64,000 nt of DNA from NCBI GenBank assembly GCA_018666155.1, contig JABJAH010000037.1, positions 248,001 through 312,000 of the forward strand, in the 5' to 3' direction. Below, one piece after another: positions 50,221-58,930 of this stretch (positions are counted from its first letter, which is position 1; every line of letters begins with the position of its first letter). The position numbers were made by a program, and so were the translations under genes. The notes beneath the pieces were generated by a model. The model had not been told where the DNA came from. It ran no database searches and worked only from the letters and a program-made list of their open reading frames with translations. The DNA is from Rhodospirillaceae bacterium (GTDB lineage Bacteria > Pseudomonadota > Alphaproteobacteria > Rhodospirillales > Rhodospirillaceae).

Positions 50221-50373
50221 ATGCCGCAGGGCTTAATCCGCATCGTCATGCCACTGCTAATGGTTATGGCGTTTCTGCTCTACGTCTTATCTGTGGGCTT
50301 GGAGAAGGAGGCACCGGAACAGCCGACGCCTCCACCGCCTAATGCATCCGGCCCTAGCGAAGAAGCTGGATAA
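50221..50373 (+). CDS. 50-residue single-span membrane protein
   Basis: A short open frame with a good GAGGGA ribosome site (about 7 bases upstream) begins ATG-CCG-CAG at 50221 and ends TAA at 50371-50373. It encodes an N-terminal hydrophobic helix (residues about 5-27: LIRIVMPLLMVMAFLLYVLS) followed by an acidic, Pro-rich cytosolic or periplasmic tail (EAPEQPTPPPPN). No family is recognised. It is 18 bases after the crotonase-like gene, so it likely belongs to the same transcript, and its last 20 bases overlap the convergent DUF1761 gene. Confidence 0.6.
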   Translation: MPQGLIRIVMPLLMVMAFLLYVLSVGLEKEAPEQPTPPPPNASGPSEEAG

Positions 50374-50767
50374 TAACGCCCATCACCACATAAGCGCCCA
50401 GAGTGTTGCCGGCGTTAATAACCGATAACTTGACGGACATGCCGTTGTAGCGGTCGTGGAGCAGTTCGGTCGACAGGCAGAAAACCACCCAAAGAAACGC
50501 AGCATTGCCAATAGCGCCACCGATGGACGTGACGCCGTGCATGACCATAACGATGTTGATGCCGGTTGCGACGATGAGATTCATGATCGCTGCGTTGATC
50601 AGCGCCTTAACCGGATTGCCTAGTTCTTCAGGCGTCTTGCCCATGGCGGCGATCCAGGACTTCATGAACAGTACGGGCGAATAGTACAGCGAGCCCCAGG
50701 CCATCGCACCAACCATGCCAAGCAATACGCCGAGCCAGGTTACGCCTTCAAAAATGGCGGCGATCAT
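50354..50767 (-). CDS. DUF1761 family membrane protein
   Basis: A 137-residue integral membrane protein with four likely helices. The start LGVLLGMVGAMAWGSLYYSP and the loop LFMKSWIAAMGKTPEELGNP are typical of DUF1761. Function unknown. Its start overlaps the stop of the upstream DUF423 gene (positions 50764-50767), giving a four-base ATGA overlap and a two-gene membrane operon. Confidence 0.85.
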   Translation of the reverse strand: MIAAIFEGVTWLGVLLGMVGAMAWGSLYYSPVLFMKSWIAAMGKTPEELGNPVKALINAAIMNLIVATGINIVMVMHGVTSIGGAIGNAAFLWVVFCLSTELLHDRYNGMSVKLSVINAGNTLGAYVVMGVIIQLLR

Positions 50768-51189
50768 TCAGAGGCCCCGCGCTCAAGAGACTTAGCACCA
50801 GAAGAGATCGCGCCAATGGTCAGACAAATAAAACCGATCATGGCGGCTAGACCACCGAAGGGTGCGAAAATTCCTGGGCCATTGAAGGAAAGGGAATACA
50901 GCGCACCAGAGAAACAGAGAATGCCAATACCGAATAGTACGCCGGCGGCGAGCATAAGTTTGCGTGGGCGACCTTCTGCGACGCGATCGTGCAAAAGTGC
51001 GACCAAGACAATGCCAATTGCCATTTTCATTTGGAAATCGCTGCCGTCGTAAAACCAGCTCACCGCTTGTTCACCGGCCGGCGCCATAGCCTCAATACCA
51101 TGGGCGGCTAGCGACCCGGTGATAACAGCAACCAACCCGTTCAAAGCGGCGAAAACGATTAAATAAATTGCTGTGCGACTGAGATACAT
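50764..51189 (-). CDS. DUF423 family membrane protein
   Basis: A 141-residue membrane protein of the DUF423 (YwdK/YgdD-like) family with four hydrophobic helices. Characteristic elements are the GAxAAHGxE-like GSLAAHGIEAM near the N-terminus and LFGIGILCFSGALYSLSF in the middle. No biochemical role is known. It is the first gene of the pair with DUF1761, and about 22 bases downstream of the HD-domain gene, so the three may share a transcript. Confidence 0.85.
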   Translation of the reverse strand: MYLSRTAIYLIVFAALNGLVAVITGSLAAHGIEAMAPAGEQAVSWFYDGSDFQMKMAIGIVLVALLHDRVAEGRPRKLMLAAGVLFGIGILCFSGALYSLSFNGPGIFAPFGGLAAMIGFICLTIGAISSGAKSLERGASE

Positions 51190-51211
51190 AACCTACCCTC
51201 CTTTGGTTTTA

Positions 51212-51865
51212 TCATCGGTTTTGTAGAGTCATGGCTGCTTCGAGCGTGCGAAAACCATCCAGAAACGCCTTCTCAGCGTCAGCCACAGGAACAGGCGTAA
51301 GCTTAACATCGCTCAAGGGTTTTTCCCTAAACCCGAGGACGGAGCGGGCTTCTTGCTCAGAAAATCCGGCCAGTTGAACGGCTTCCGTGGCGGCTGCGAT
51401 CTTATCCGCACTCTTGATCAACGTCTGGGTCGACTTCGGTAGAGTCGCAGTAAGGCCAAACCGCAAGCGGATCGCCTGAAGCAAGCGCGCTTCCACTTCC
51501 GCAAAAACGTCGCCAACGACGGCCTTAAGGGGTGTGATTAAATCGTGGGTCACGTATTCCGAGGCGTCATGCAACTTGGCCGCCATGAGCACGTCCGCCG
51601 ACGCCTTAGGACTCAAGCGTCTGACAATATCGACCACTAAATCTGAATGCTGCGCCACGCTCCAGGCATGTGCGCCCTGAGTCTGACCGTTCCAGCGCGT
51701 GTTCCGGGCAAGGCCCAACGCGATATCCTCGATCTCAATATCCAGAGGAGAGGGATCGAGCAAGTTGAGGCGGCGACCAGATAACATACGCTGCCAGGTT
51801 CGTGGCGCATGATCCGCCAAGCGCGCGGCCAAGGCTGCCGATTTGCTCTCTGAGGAAGCGCTCAT
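51212..51865 (-). CDS. HD-domain phosphohydrolase (YfbR-like)
   Basis: A 217-residue HD-superfamily protein. It has RNTRWNGQT (the R-W element of YfbR), the first His in AWSVAQHSDLVV, the HD pair in AAKLHDASEYVTHDLITPLK and the distal Asp in SADKIAAATE, so the metal site is complete. YfbR is a 5'-deoxynucleotidase, but YfbR-like proteins are diverse and the substrate is not fixed here. It is divergent from the histidine kinase gene across 167 bases. Confidence 0.85.
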   Translation of the reverse strand: MSASSESKSAALAARLADHAPRTWQRMLSGRRLNLLDPSPLDIEIEDIALGLARNTRWNGQTQGAHAWSVAQHSDLVVDIVRRLSPKASADVLMAAKLHDASEYVTHDLITPLKAVVGDVFAEVEARLLQAIRLRFGLTATLPKSTQTLIKSADKIAAATEAVQLAGFSEQEARSVLGFREKPLSDVKLTPVPVADAEKAFLDGFRTLEAAMTLQNR

Positions 51866-51964
51866 GGGTGAAACCTATCGTGAGGAAAAAGTGCTAGAAC
51901 AGATCGACTTTAACGTATGATGGCGTCGGGTAAACTAATCGCGACTTCGGCAAATGCCCAGGCT

Positions 51965-51994
51965 GCAACCGAGGTTTCGTGAGGGGGCGGTTGC
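51965..51994. repeat. Inverted repeat in the HD-domain/histidine-kinase intergenic region
   Basis: GCAACCG at 51965-51971 and CGGTTGC at 51988-51994 are perfect 7-base arms around a 16-base spacer. It is followed by the palindrome TTGCGCAA (51991-51998). It lies about 40 bases before the kinase GTG and could be a regulator site or a leader hairpin. The remaining part of this 167-base gap (51866-52032) shows no other clear signal. Confidence 0.35.
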
Positions 51995-52032
51995 GCAAAT
52001 CATCGCAGCTGACGGGGGAAGACTAAACCATC

Positions 52033-54258
52033 GTGAATGAAGGTATCACGGAGCTAGACACGACCACCCTGCCTCGGAGCCGGCTTTTTCCAGCTATCGC
52101 CGTGGTCCTGCTATGCCTTGTCGGCACAGTGGGAACGGCTTTCTTTGCACAAAAGGAAATCGCAAGCCGCGAGCAGGCTCTGTACGATGGCATTCTCGAC
52201 AGCATCAGCGTTCGCACGATCCGAGTGAGTGAGTCCTATGAGCAACGACTACTTGGCATGGCCGGGTTTGTTGCAGGCAGCGACGAAATTACGCTGCAAG
52301 ATTGGAGCAATTATATTGCTGCGATTCAAAGCCAAGACTTAGCGCCAGAAATTTGGGATGTCGGTCTCTTTGATGTTGTCGCTAAAAGCTCTTTACCCAA
52401 CGGTGGGGCCGACCAGTCTACTTTAGGCGCATCAACCGATTCAGAGTCTTTCGAGGCGGAAGGAGAGGACGTAGCTGTCGTCGCTCGGTTTGTGACCTTG
52501 GTCTCTGGGAGAACGATTCAATCCTCAGGCCGCAATGTTCTCAACGATCTTGAGGTAGGTCTGCCATTACGCAGAGCCATGGCAACGGGCGAGACCTCTT
52601 TGTCTTTAGTTATGCGGAATGCCTACCGATCCGCAATTACCGCCGGCTACGCTCTGATCGCCCCAGCAACGACCCGTCAACCCGAGTTGGAGTCTGCGGT
52701 CGATACACTTGTCTTCTTGAGTTTCTCAACGGATCAATTGTTGGACGCCATCATGCGTGATGCCGGTTTTCCGGTCTGTGTCGATCTCTACGATGGCGAG
52801 ACAATGTCGCCAGAGACCTTGGTGTCCGAGTATTGCCGCGGCGACAACAAAATTGAGACCCCCTACTACGAAGACATACGAGTCGTCACGGTCGGGGGCA
52901 GAGCCTTAACGTTGTGCCTGAAGGCGGAACAGGGATTCTATATTGAGCCCTTAGCGGTGCCGTTCGGCATCATCATACCTCTCGGCCTGATCATCACGGC
53001 TCTGCTGGGGGGTATACTTTGGTACGAGGCCACCACCCGCGAGCAAGCCCGCAATTTGGCGCAATCAATTACGTCTGACCTCGAGATAAGTCGCAACCGT
53101 TATGATCGCGTTGTCCGAGTGGCTGGTGTTGGGTTTTGGGAACGCGATTACCAAAGCGATAAAATAATTTGGTCAGAACAAATGTGGGCATTGTCCGGCC
53201 TTGACCCAAACACACACCTAACTGGGGATAGCGAACACAATATTGAGATGATTGTGCATCCGGAGGATCAAGACCGCATCTTTCGAGCACTAACTGCGCA
53301 TATAAAATTGGACGAGCCCTACTCCGAAGAATTCAGGTTTGTGCGCCCCGACGATTCGGTTGTTTGGATTTACTCAACCGCGAATACCGACCGTGATGAG
53401 CAAGGCAACCCAATCAGAACCATTGGATCGGTCACGGACATTACGCCCCGTAAAAAAGAAGAAGAGCGACGACGAGCTAAAGAAAATGAGCTGAAAGATA
53501 CGATTTCAGAACTCACGCGTTCGCAAAAGAAACTTGACGCAGCCTTGCGGGACGCCGAGGCAGCGAGCCGCGCTAAATCAACTTTCCTTTCAACCATGAG
53601 CCACGAGCTCCGAACGCCTCTCAATGCGATCCTAGGATTCTCGGAAGTCATTAGAGATAATTTACTGGGCCGGGAAAGTACGCGATCTTACGAAGATTAC
53701 GCAGGCGACATTCACTCGAGCGGAGAACACCTCCTCGATCTCATCAATGACATTCTGGATTTGGCCAAGGTCGAAGAAGGTCAAATCACACTTACCCCTA
53801 AAGATTTGGTTCTCAATACGGTCATCGCAAGCACACTAAATCTTATGCAGCCACGCGCGACTGCCAAACAGCATTCGCTAACGGCAGCCCTGCCTGATGA
53901 CGCGATAACGATTCATGCAGACTTTCGTGCGCTCAAGCAAATACTGTTCAACCTGGTGTCCAATGCCATTCAGTTTACCGAGCCGGGTGGAGAAATTGAG
54001 GTTACAGTCGCCGGGCAAGATAGTGGCGCGATCGAAATCTGCGTTTCAGACACCGGTATAGGAATCGCACCGGCTGATATTGGCCGCATCTTTAACCCGT
54101 TCGAGAGAATCATTGAGCCCGGCAAACCGGAAAGTGAAGGAACGGGACTGGGGTTGGCCGTCGTTAAGAGCCTTGTGGAACTTCAAAATGGGTCTCTGAA
54201 CGTTGAGTCGACGCCGGGCAAGGGATCGACCTTCTGCGTTTCTCTACCGGCCGCCTAG
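52033..54258 (+). CDS. CHASE-PAS sensor histidine kinase
   Basis: A 741-residue membrane kinase with a GTG start. It has TM1 (about 18-39), an extracytoplasmic CHASE domain (about 65-290, with SYEQRLLGMAGFVAGSDEIT), TM2 (309-331), a PAS/PAC domain (about 352-474), and HisKA with the phosphorylated His524 in STMSHELRTPLNAILGFSEV. The ATPase domain has N-box NLVSNAIQFTE, G1 SDTGIGIA and G2 GTGLGLAVVKSLV. CHASE domains bind small extracellular ligands such as cytokinin-like adenines or other metabolites. The next gene is a degenerate receiver, not an ordinary response regulator. Confidence 0.93.
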   Translation: MNEGITELDTTTLPRSRLFPAIAVVLLCLVGTVGTAFFAQKEIASREQALYDGILDSISVRTIRVSESYEQRLLGMAGFVAGSDEITLQDWSNYIAAIQSQDLAPEIWDVGLFDVVAKSSLPNGGADQSTLGASTDSESFEAEGEDVAVVARFVTLVSGRTIQSSGRNVLNDLEVGLPLRRAMATGETSLSLVMRNAYRSAITAGYALIAPATTRQPELESAVDTLVFLSFSTDQLLDAIMRDAGFPVCVDLYDGETMSPETLVSEYCRGDNKIETPYYEDIRVVTVGGRALTLCLKAEQGFYIEPLAVPFGIIIPLGLIITALLGGILWYEATTREQARNLAQSITSDLEISRNRYDRVVRVAGVGFWERDYQSDKIIWSEQMWALSGLDPNTHLTGDSEHNIEMIVHPEDQDRIFRALTAHIKLDEPYSEEFRFVRPDDSVVWIYSTANTDRDEQGNPIRTIGSVTDITPRKKEEERRRAKENELKDTISELTRSQKKLDAALRDAEAASRAKSTFLSTMSHELRTPLNAILGFSEVIRDNLLGRESTRSYEDYAGDIHSSGEHLLDLINDILDLAKVEEGQITLTPKDLVLNTVIASTLNLMQPRATAKQHSLTAALPDDAITIHADFRALKQILFNLVSNAIQFTEPGGEIEVTVAGQDSGAIEICVSDTGIGIAPADIGRIFNPFERIIEPGKPESEGTGLGLAVVKSLVELQNGSLNVESTPGKGSTFCVSLPAA

Positions 54259-54299
54259 CCCATGCGCCCTTCGTCTGGTGAAGAATCTAATCCTTGGTT

Positions 54300-54328
54300 T
54301 TGATTTTTCGGTGAATTAGCAATAGTTT
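54300..54328 (+). promoter_or_regulatory. Candidate promoter of the receiver-domain gene
   Basis: TTGATT and TAGTTT are 17 bases apart, ending about 61 bases before the ATG at 54390. The region is AT-rich compared with its surroundings. The match is moderate; it would let the receiver gene be expressed independently of the kinase gene upstream. Confidence 0.35.
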
Positions 54329-54389
54329 ACAGTATAGGGAAGCGGCCCAGGTCACAGATGGGCATGTTCGCGAGGCTATTGCTCGACGT

Positions 54390-54986
54390 ATGGTTCATCC
54401 GACCTCAGATTACCTCAAGCCAATCACGTTCCTCGTGATCGACAACAAGACGTATATGCGCAGAATGCTGAAGAACGTCTTGGAGACGCTTGGCGCAAAA
54501 CGTATTGAGGAAGCGCGTGATGGCGCCGATGGCCTTGCAGCAGTAAAAGGCCTTGAGCCCGATATTGTCCTCACCGGCTGGCGCATGAAACCCGTCAGTG
54601 GTCTAGATTTTCTCAAGGCCATTCGTGGGCAGCAATCTCCTATTCGTTTTACGCCCGTCATCATGGTGACCAGCGAAACCCGCCGGGAAAAGGTTGTCGA
54701 AGCACGCAACGCCGGTGTCACCGAATACATTGCGATGCCAATTACTGCGAAGGCTGTATTTCTACGCATCCGGGAAGTGATTGAACGACCAAGGCCCTTC
54801 GTCGACATTGGTGTCTACTTCGGTCCGGACAGGCGCCGCCGCGCGGTTGTTGTCGAAACCGCTGAAGATGAACGCCGTGGCAAGGGAACACCCCGAGAGG
54901 AAGAGGCGCTGCAAGATAGTGGCGACGCGCTTTCCCAGAGCGAGATCGACCGCCTCGTGGCTGGTGGAGATATCTCAGAGGACTAG
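54390..54986 (+). CDS. CheY-like receiver-domain protein lacking the phosphorylation residues
   Basis: A 198-residue protein with a receiver fold at about 10-132. It has the overall CheY-like pattern (LVIDNKTYMRRMLKNVLETL; PVIMVTSETRREKVVEARNA) but not the chemistry. The acidic pair is Asp18-Asn19, the phospho-acceptor Asp is Gly63 (DIVLTGWRM), and the conserved Lys is Met116 (EYIAMPI). So it is probably not phosphorylated and may act as a fixed-state output or adaptor. After it comes the VYFGPDRRRR motif (142-151) found in certain Rhodospirillales-type single receivers, then a charged tail. It lies 131 bases after the CHASE kinase. Confidence 0.85.
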   Translation: MVHPTSDYLKPITFLVIDNKTYMRRMLKNVLETLGAKRIEEARDGADGLAAVKGLEPDIVLTGWRMKPVSGLDFLKAIRGQQSPIRFTPVIMVTSETRREKVVEARNAGVTEYIAMPITAKAVFLRIREVIERPRPFVDIGVYFGPDRRRRAVVVETAEDERRGKGTPREEEALQDSGDALSQSEIDRLVAGGDISED

Positions 54987-55059
54987 GATGTCGCGCTCTG
55001 CCAAAACCAGCGCATAGACATCTATCCATGAGTTCAATTGACACAACGCGAGAGACCGC

Positions 55060-56268
55060 ATGACAAATTCCGTCGTGATCGTCGGCGCTGGTGAAGCCGG
55101 CGGACAAACCGCAATCTCTCTTCGGCAAGGTGGATACGATGGCACCATCACCGTGATTGGTGATGAGCCTTATATTCCCTACGAGCGCCCAGCGTTATCC
55201 AAGCAGTTTCTGGCCGGTGAGCTGGACATGGAGCGACTGTACCTGCGGGCCGAGGCCTTTTACGACGAGAGAGATATTGCGCTGAAACTTGACGGGTGGG
55301 TAGACGCCATCACGCCCGGACAAAGCGTCGCCATGAGCGACGGCGAAGTCGAGCCGGCGGCCTCTATTGTCTTGGCGACGGGCGGCCGAGTCCGCCCCCT
55401 ACCCGTCGACGGTGCGGACCTATCGGGCGTCCATTTCTTGCGGACCATCGACGATGTGCTCGCGTTTCGCGATAGGTTAAAGCCGAACACCAAGCTGGCA
55501 ATTGTCGGTGGCGGATACATCGGCCTCGAAGTGGCGGCGGTTGCAACCAAACTCGGCTGTGCCGTGACCGTTCTTGAGATGACGAACCGGGTTCTCAATC
55601 GAGTGGCCGCGCCGGTGGTTTCTGATTTTTACACACGCGTTCATCGCGAAGCCGGGGTTGATATTCGGACTGATGTAACGGTCTCTGGGTTCGAGGGCGA
55701 TACAACCGTAAAACAAGTCGTCTGCACCGATGGATCGAGAATTGATACCGATGTGGTCATTATCGGAATTGGGATCATACCAAATGTTGAATTGGCGGAG
55801 GCGGCAGGACTTGCGGTCGAAAACGGCATCACCGTAGACGCAATGACACGGACATCTGCCGAGACCGTTTATGCGGTTGGCGACTGCACCAATCATCCGA
55901 ATGACCTTCTGGGCCGACGCCTGAGACTCGAATCCGTGCAAAATGCGCTTAGCCAGGGCAAGACCGCGGCAAACGCGATTCTTGGTAAAGCCGAGCCTTA
56001 TGCTGAAATCCCGTGGTTTTGGTCAGATCAATACGACATCAAACTGCAAATGGTTGGGATCAACGATCCTGATGATCAGGTCATCGTGCGCGGCGACTCC
56101 AATAGCCGGTCGTTCTCGGTCTGTTATTTGCGCGACGGTGTTTTGGTGGCTGTGAACGCTTTGAACCGACCGAAGGACTTTATTCATGCCAAAAAGGCGA
56201 TTGCCGCCAAAGTAACGCCCGATTCGCAACGATTGGCTGACCCCGAGGTTCCGATTAAAAGCCTCTAA
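55060..56268 (+). CDS. FAD-dependent ferredoxin/rubredoxin reductase (putidaredoxin-reductase-like)
   Basis: A 402-residue FAD/NAD(P)H oxidoreductase. It has the two Rossmann GxGxxG/A motifs: VIVGAGEAGGQTAISLRQGG for FAD and LAIVGGGYIGLEVAAVATKL for NAD(P)H. The FAD-binding motif near the end is VYAVGDCTNH. The C-terminal reductase domain (WFWSDQYDIKLQMVG) is that of ferredoxin reductases feeding P450s or Rieske oxygenases. It could supply electrons to the Rieske oxygenase at 58931, but no ferredoxin gene is seen in the window. A start ATG at 55060 opens the FAD motif directly. Confidence 0.9.
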   Translation: MTNSVVIVGAGEAGGQTAISLRQGGYDGTITVIGDEPYIPYERPALSKQFLAGELDMERLYLRAEAFYDERDIALKLDGWVDAITPGQSVAMSDGEVEPAASIVLATGGRVRPLPVDGADLSGVHFLRTIDDVLAFRDRLKPNTKLAIVGGGYIGLEVAAVATKLGCAVTVLEMTNRVLNRVAAPVVSDFYTRVHREAGVDIRTDVTVSGFEGDTTVKQVVCTDGSRIDTDVVIIGIGIIPNVELAEAAGLAVENGITVDAMTRTSAETVYAVGDCTNHPNDLLGRRLRLESVQNALSQGKTAANAILGKAEPYAEIPWFWSDQYDIKLQMVGINDPDDQVIVRGDSNSRSFSVCYLRDGVLVAVNALNRPKDFIHAKKAIAAKVTPDSQRLADPEVPIKSL

Positions 56269-56368
56269 GCCACTGTAATATAAGATGTAGTAGCGTTCAC
56301 GGGGTTGTGTGTTGCTCTCGTGTGGTAGAATAGTAACACTGTGTTTCGTAGAAAACGGAGCGATTTTC

Positions 56369-56638
56369 ATGATCGATGGCGTCGGCAACATCAATCAGCA
56401 TCAACCGGCGCTGCAGCAAACGCAGACGGTAAGGCAGCAGCCCACCACTGACACTGCTCAGGCGCAGGATCCCAATAGTGGTAATCGGACCCGTGAGCTT
56501 TTAGGTGATGCCGTTCAACAGCACATCATAGATGAGGCCACCGAGCGGGACGAATTCTATGAGGCGGCCAGGCAGGACGGTATAGATGAGGCGGCCAAGC
56601 GGGACGAACGCGGCCAAAACCTCAACATCATTGTATAA
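56369..56638 (+). CDS. Small Gln/Asp-rich protein, unknown function
   Basis: An 89-residue hydrophilic protein that I do not recognise. It is rich in Gln, Asp, Thr and Arg, with an imperfect repeat (IIDEATERDEFYEAARQDG; IDEAAKRDERG). It has no membrane segment. The ATG at 56369 has a GGAG site about 9 bases upstream; the frame extends further upstream only without conservation. It lies between the reductase and malonyl-CoA synthetase genes with 100- and 71-base gaps, so its association is unclear. Confidence 0.5.
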   Translation: MIDGVGNINQHQPALQQTQTVRQQPTTDTAQAQDPNSGNRTRELLGDAVQQHIIDEATERDEFYEAARQDGIDEAAKRDERGQNLNIIV

Positions 56639-56709
56639 AGCAGGCTTGCACTTCACGTTTTATTTAGAGAGAACGGGCGCACACTTTTAACCTTGGGTGC
56701 GCCTGAGTT

Positions 56710-58242
56710 ATGTCTGCCAATCTGTATGCCGCCTTTCGTCGGCGCTTTCCTAAGACCTTAGAAAAACCATTCGTCGTCACCCAAGACGGCACCGCCGTCT
56801 CCTATGGTGAGATCGAACGTCAGTCGGCGCAGTTTGCAAACCTTCTCGTGTCCCTAGGTATTCGACCTGGCGACAGAGTCGCCGCACAGGTTGAAAAATC
56901 GCCAGCTGTTGTGAGCCTTTACTTGGGCTGTTTGAGAGCCGGCGCAACCTACCTCCCTCTAAACACCGCCTATACTGGCGAGGAACTGGATTACTTCTTA
57001 AGCGATGCGAAGCCGCGACTTTTTGTCTGCGACCCCTCTATTCAGACAAGTTCCGTGGACTTGGCTTCTCGATGTGGCGTGAGTCATTGCCTCACCCTTG
57101 ACGCCAATGGGAAAGGCAGCGCCACAGAACAAGCATCCGCGCAAGACGATACTTTCAAAACGGTTGAGTCGGCGCCAAGCGACCTAGCGGCCATTCTCTA
57201 TTCTTCGGGGACAACCGGAAAACCCAAAGGCGCGATGCTCAGCCATGGCGCACTCAAGGCCAATGCCATCGCCCTACAGGCAGCCTGGCGCTTCGGCCCC
57301 GGTGATGTGCTTCTGCATGCCTTACCAATTTTCCATACCCACGGGCTATTTGTAGCGATCAATACGGTGCTGATGAACGGCACGCACATGATCTTTCATT
57401 CGCACTTCGACCCATCGGCGGTCATCAACGACCTACCGAAGGCCACCGTTTTCATGGGTGTGCCGACCTACTACACCCGCCTGCTCGGCAAAGGGGCACT
57501 CACGAACGAGAGCTGCCAGTCTGTTCGTTTGTTCATTTCCGGATCCGCGCCTCTTCTCACTGAAACGTTCCAGAATTTTACGGAGCGCACAGGGCATACC
57601 ATCGTCGAACGCTACGGCCTGACCGAAGCAGGAATCATAACGAGCGCCAATCCGGATAAGCCCAGAAAAGCTGGCACCGTCGGCTGGCCCCTCGAAGGCG
57701 TCACGTTAAGACTCGCGGACGACAACGACACACCGGTCGCCGCAGGCCAAACCGGTGGCGTGCAAATAAAAGGGTCGAGCTTGTTCTCTGGGTATTGGAA
57801 CAATCCTGACAAGACTGCCGAAGAGTTCACGCCCGATGGTTTCTTTCAAACAGGTGATATTGGCTGTTACGAGGATGACGGTCAGTTGACGTTGGTCGGG
57901 CGCGCAAAGGACATGTTCATCTCAGGTGGATTTAACGTATTCCCCAAAGAGATTGAGCAGGTCGTCGATTCAATGGACGGCGTCGAAGAATGCGCGATCA
58001 TCGGCCTCCCCCATCCTGATTTTGGTGAGTCTGGCCTCGCCATCGTCGTCGCAGAACCCGGCGCAACCGTAGACGCAGAAATCATACGAGCTGCTCTGAA
58101 AAAAACCGTCGCCAACTACAAAGTGCCGAAGCGCGTCGTGCTCGCCAACGAACTCCCGCGGAATGCGATGGGCAAAGTGCTCAAAAATGCGCTTCGGGAA
58201 ACTTATCGTGTCCAATGGGATGAATGGATCAAGGGTCGCTAA
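56710..58242 (+). CDS. matB: Malonyl-CoA synthetase (MatB-like acyl-CoA ligase)
   Basis: A 510-residue adenylate-forming enzyme that makes malonyl-CoA or a close homologue from the acid, ATP and CoA. It has the P-loop YSSGTTGKPKGAMLSHGAL, the ERYGLTEAG motif, the hinge GRAKDMFISGGFNVFPKEIE and the C-terminal Lys in PRNAMGKVLKN. MatB-type marks are VFMGVPTYYTRLLGKG and RLFISGSAPLL. No malonyl-CoA decarboxylase is near, so the malonyl-CoA may be used elsewhere. It converges with an NAD(P)-binding gene 7 bases downstream. Confidence 0.85.
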   Translation: MSANLYAAFRRRFPKTLEKPFVVTQDGTAVSYGEIERQSAQFANLLVSLGIRPGDRVAAQVEKSPAVVSLYLGCLRAGATYLPLNTAYTGEELDYFLSDAKPRLFVCDPSIQTSSVDLASRCGVSHCLTLDANGKGSATEQASAQDDTFKTVESAPSDLAAILYSSGTTGKPKGAMLSHGALKANAIALQAAWRFGPGDVLLHALPIFHTHGLFVAINTVLMNGTHMIFHSHFDPSAVINDLPKATVFMGVPTYYTRLLGKGALTNESCQSVRLFISGSAPLLTETFQNFTERTGHTIVERYGLTEAGIITSANPDKPRKAGTVGWPLEGVTLRLADDNDTPVAAGQTGGVQIKGSSLFSGYWNNPDKTAEEFTPDGFFQTGDIGCYEDDGQLTLVGRAKDMFISGGFNVFPKEIEQVVDSMDGVEECAIIGLPHPDFGESGLAIVVAEPGATVDAEIIRAALKKTVANYKVPKRVVLANELPRNAMGKVLKNALRETYRVQWDEWIKGR

Positions 58243-58249
58243 TACGCGT

Positions 58250-58921
58250 TTAGCGTTTTGGCGGCATCACTTCACGCATGGGCGGCAACGCCGACCCCTC
58301 GTCAACAATCGCAGCCACCTTACCGCGATCCAAATCCTTCTCGAGCGCGTCCAGCACATAGTGCGCGAGATCTTTGCGAGACAAGGCCAGGCCATCTGGC
58401 AAGGTGCCATCAACCGACTTGATGTAAGTTCGTAACGGAACACGGTTGTGCAAACTCGGCACGCGTAGAATTGTTGCACCAGGCGATTCTGCCGCCACCA
58501 TCTCTTCCATCAACATCATGTCTTGATAGTATTTGCGACGTATCCACAAATAGATTTTCCGGCGTAGGCCTTTGCGTTTAACGCCGCGGGCAGCACCGAA
58601 AGACGATATGGCGATTAGACGGTCTTGGCCTAGAGCCTTCATGGCATCAATGACGTTGCGATGCGCGGCCGTATTGAGTGGGCCTTTCTCTGAAAGGTTG
58701 GTTGCCCCGACCGTTGTGACAACGGCGTCAGCACCCTCTAATGCGGCCTTCACTTCAGCAGCGTCATACGCATCAGCCTTGCGGACCTCCACTTTTGGAT
58801 CCGCAATCGGCATCTTCTCCGGCGAGCGGCAAATTGCGATGAGGTCATGCCCGCGCGAGAGCGCTTCTTCGATAATACAGGGACCGGTTTGCCCGGACGC
58901 CCCAACAACGGCAATCTTCAT
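58250..58921 (-). CDS. NAD(P)-binding atypical SDR protein (NmrA/BVR-B-like)
   Basis: A 223-residue single-domain Rossmann protein. The dinucleotide motif is IAVVGASGQTGPCIIEEALS, and AVVTTVGATN and IAISSFGAARG match atypical short-chain dehydrogenases of the NAD(P)H-binding (biliverdin-reductase-B/NmrA) type, which may act as flavin reductases or as redox sensors. It starts 9 bases after the stop of the Rieske gene, so it is cotranscribed with it. Confidence 0.85.
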   Translation of the reverse strand: MKIAVVGASGQTGPCIIEEALSRGHDLIAICRSPEKMPIADPKVEVRKADAYDAAEVKAALEGADAVVTTVGATNLSEKGPLNTAAHRNVIDAMKALGQDRLIAISSFGAARGVKRKGLRRKIYLWIRRKYYQDMMLMEEMVAAESPGATILRVPSLHNRVPLRTYIKSVDGTLPDGLALSRKDLAHYVLDALEKDLDRGKVAAIVDEGSALPPMREVMPPKR

Positions 58922-58930
58922 GAAACAGTC

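Noticed and set aside
56303..56330. A promoter before the small Gln/Asp-rich gene (TTGTGT and TAGAAT)
   Set aside because: The spacing is only 15 bases and the -35 match is poor, so it is not reported as a feature.
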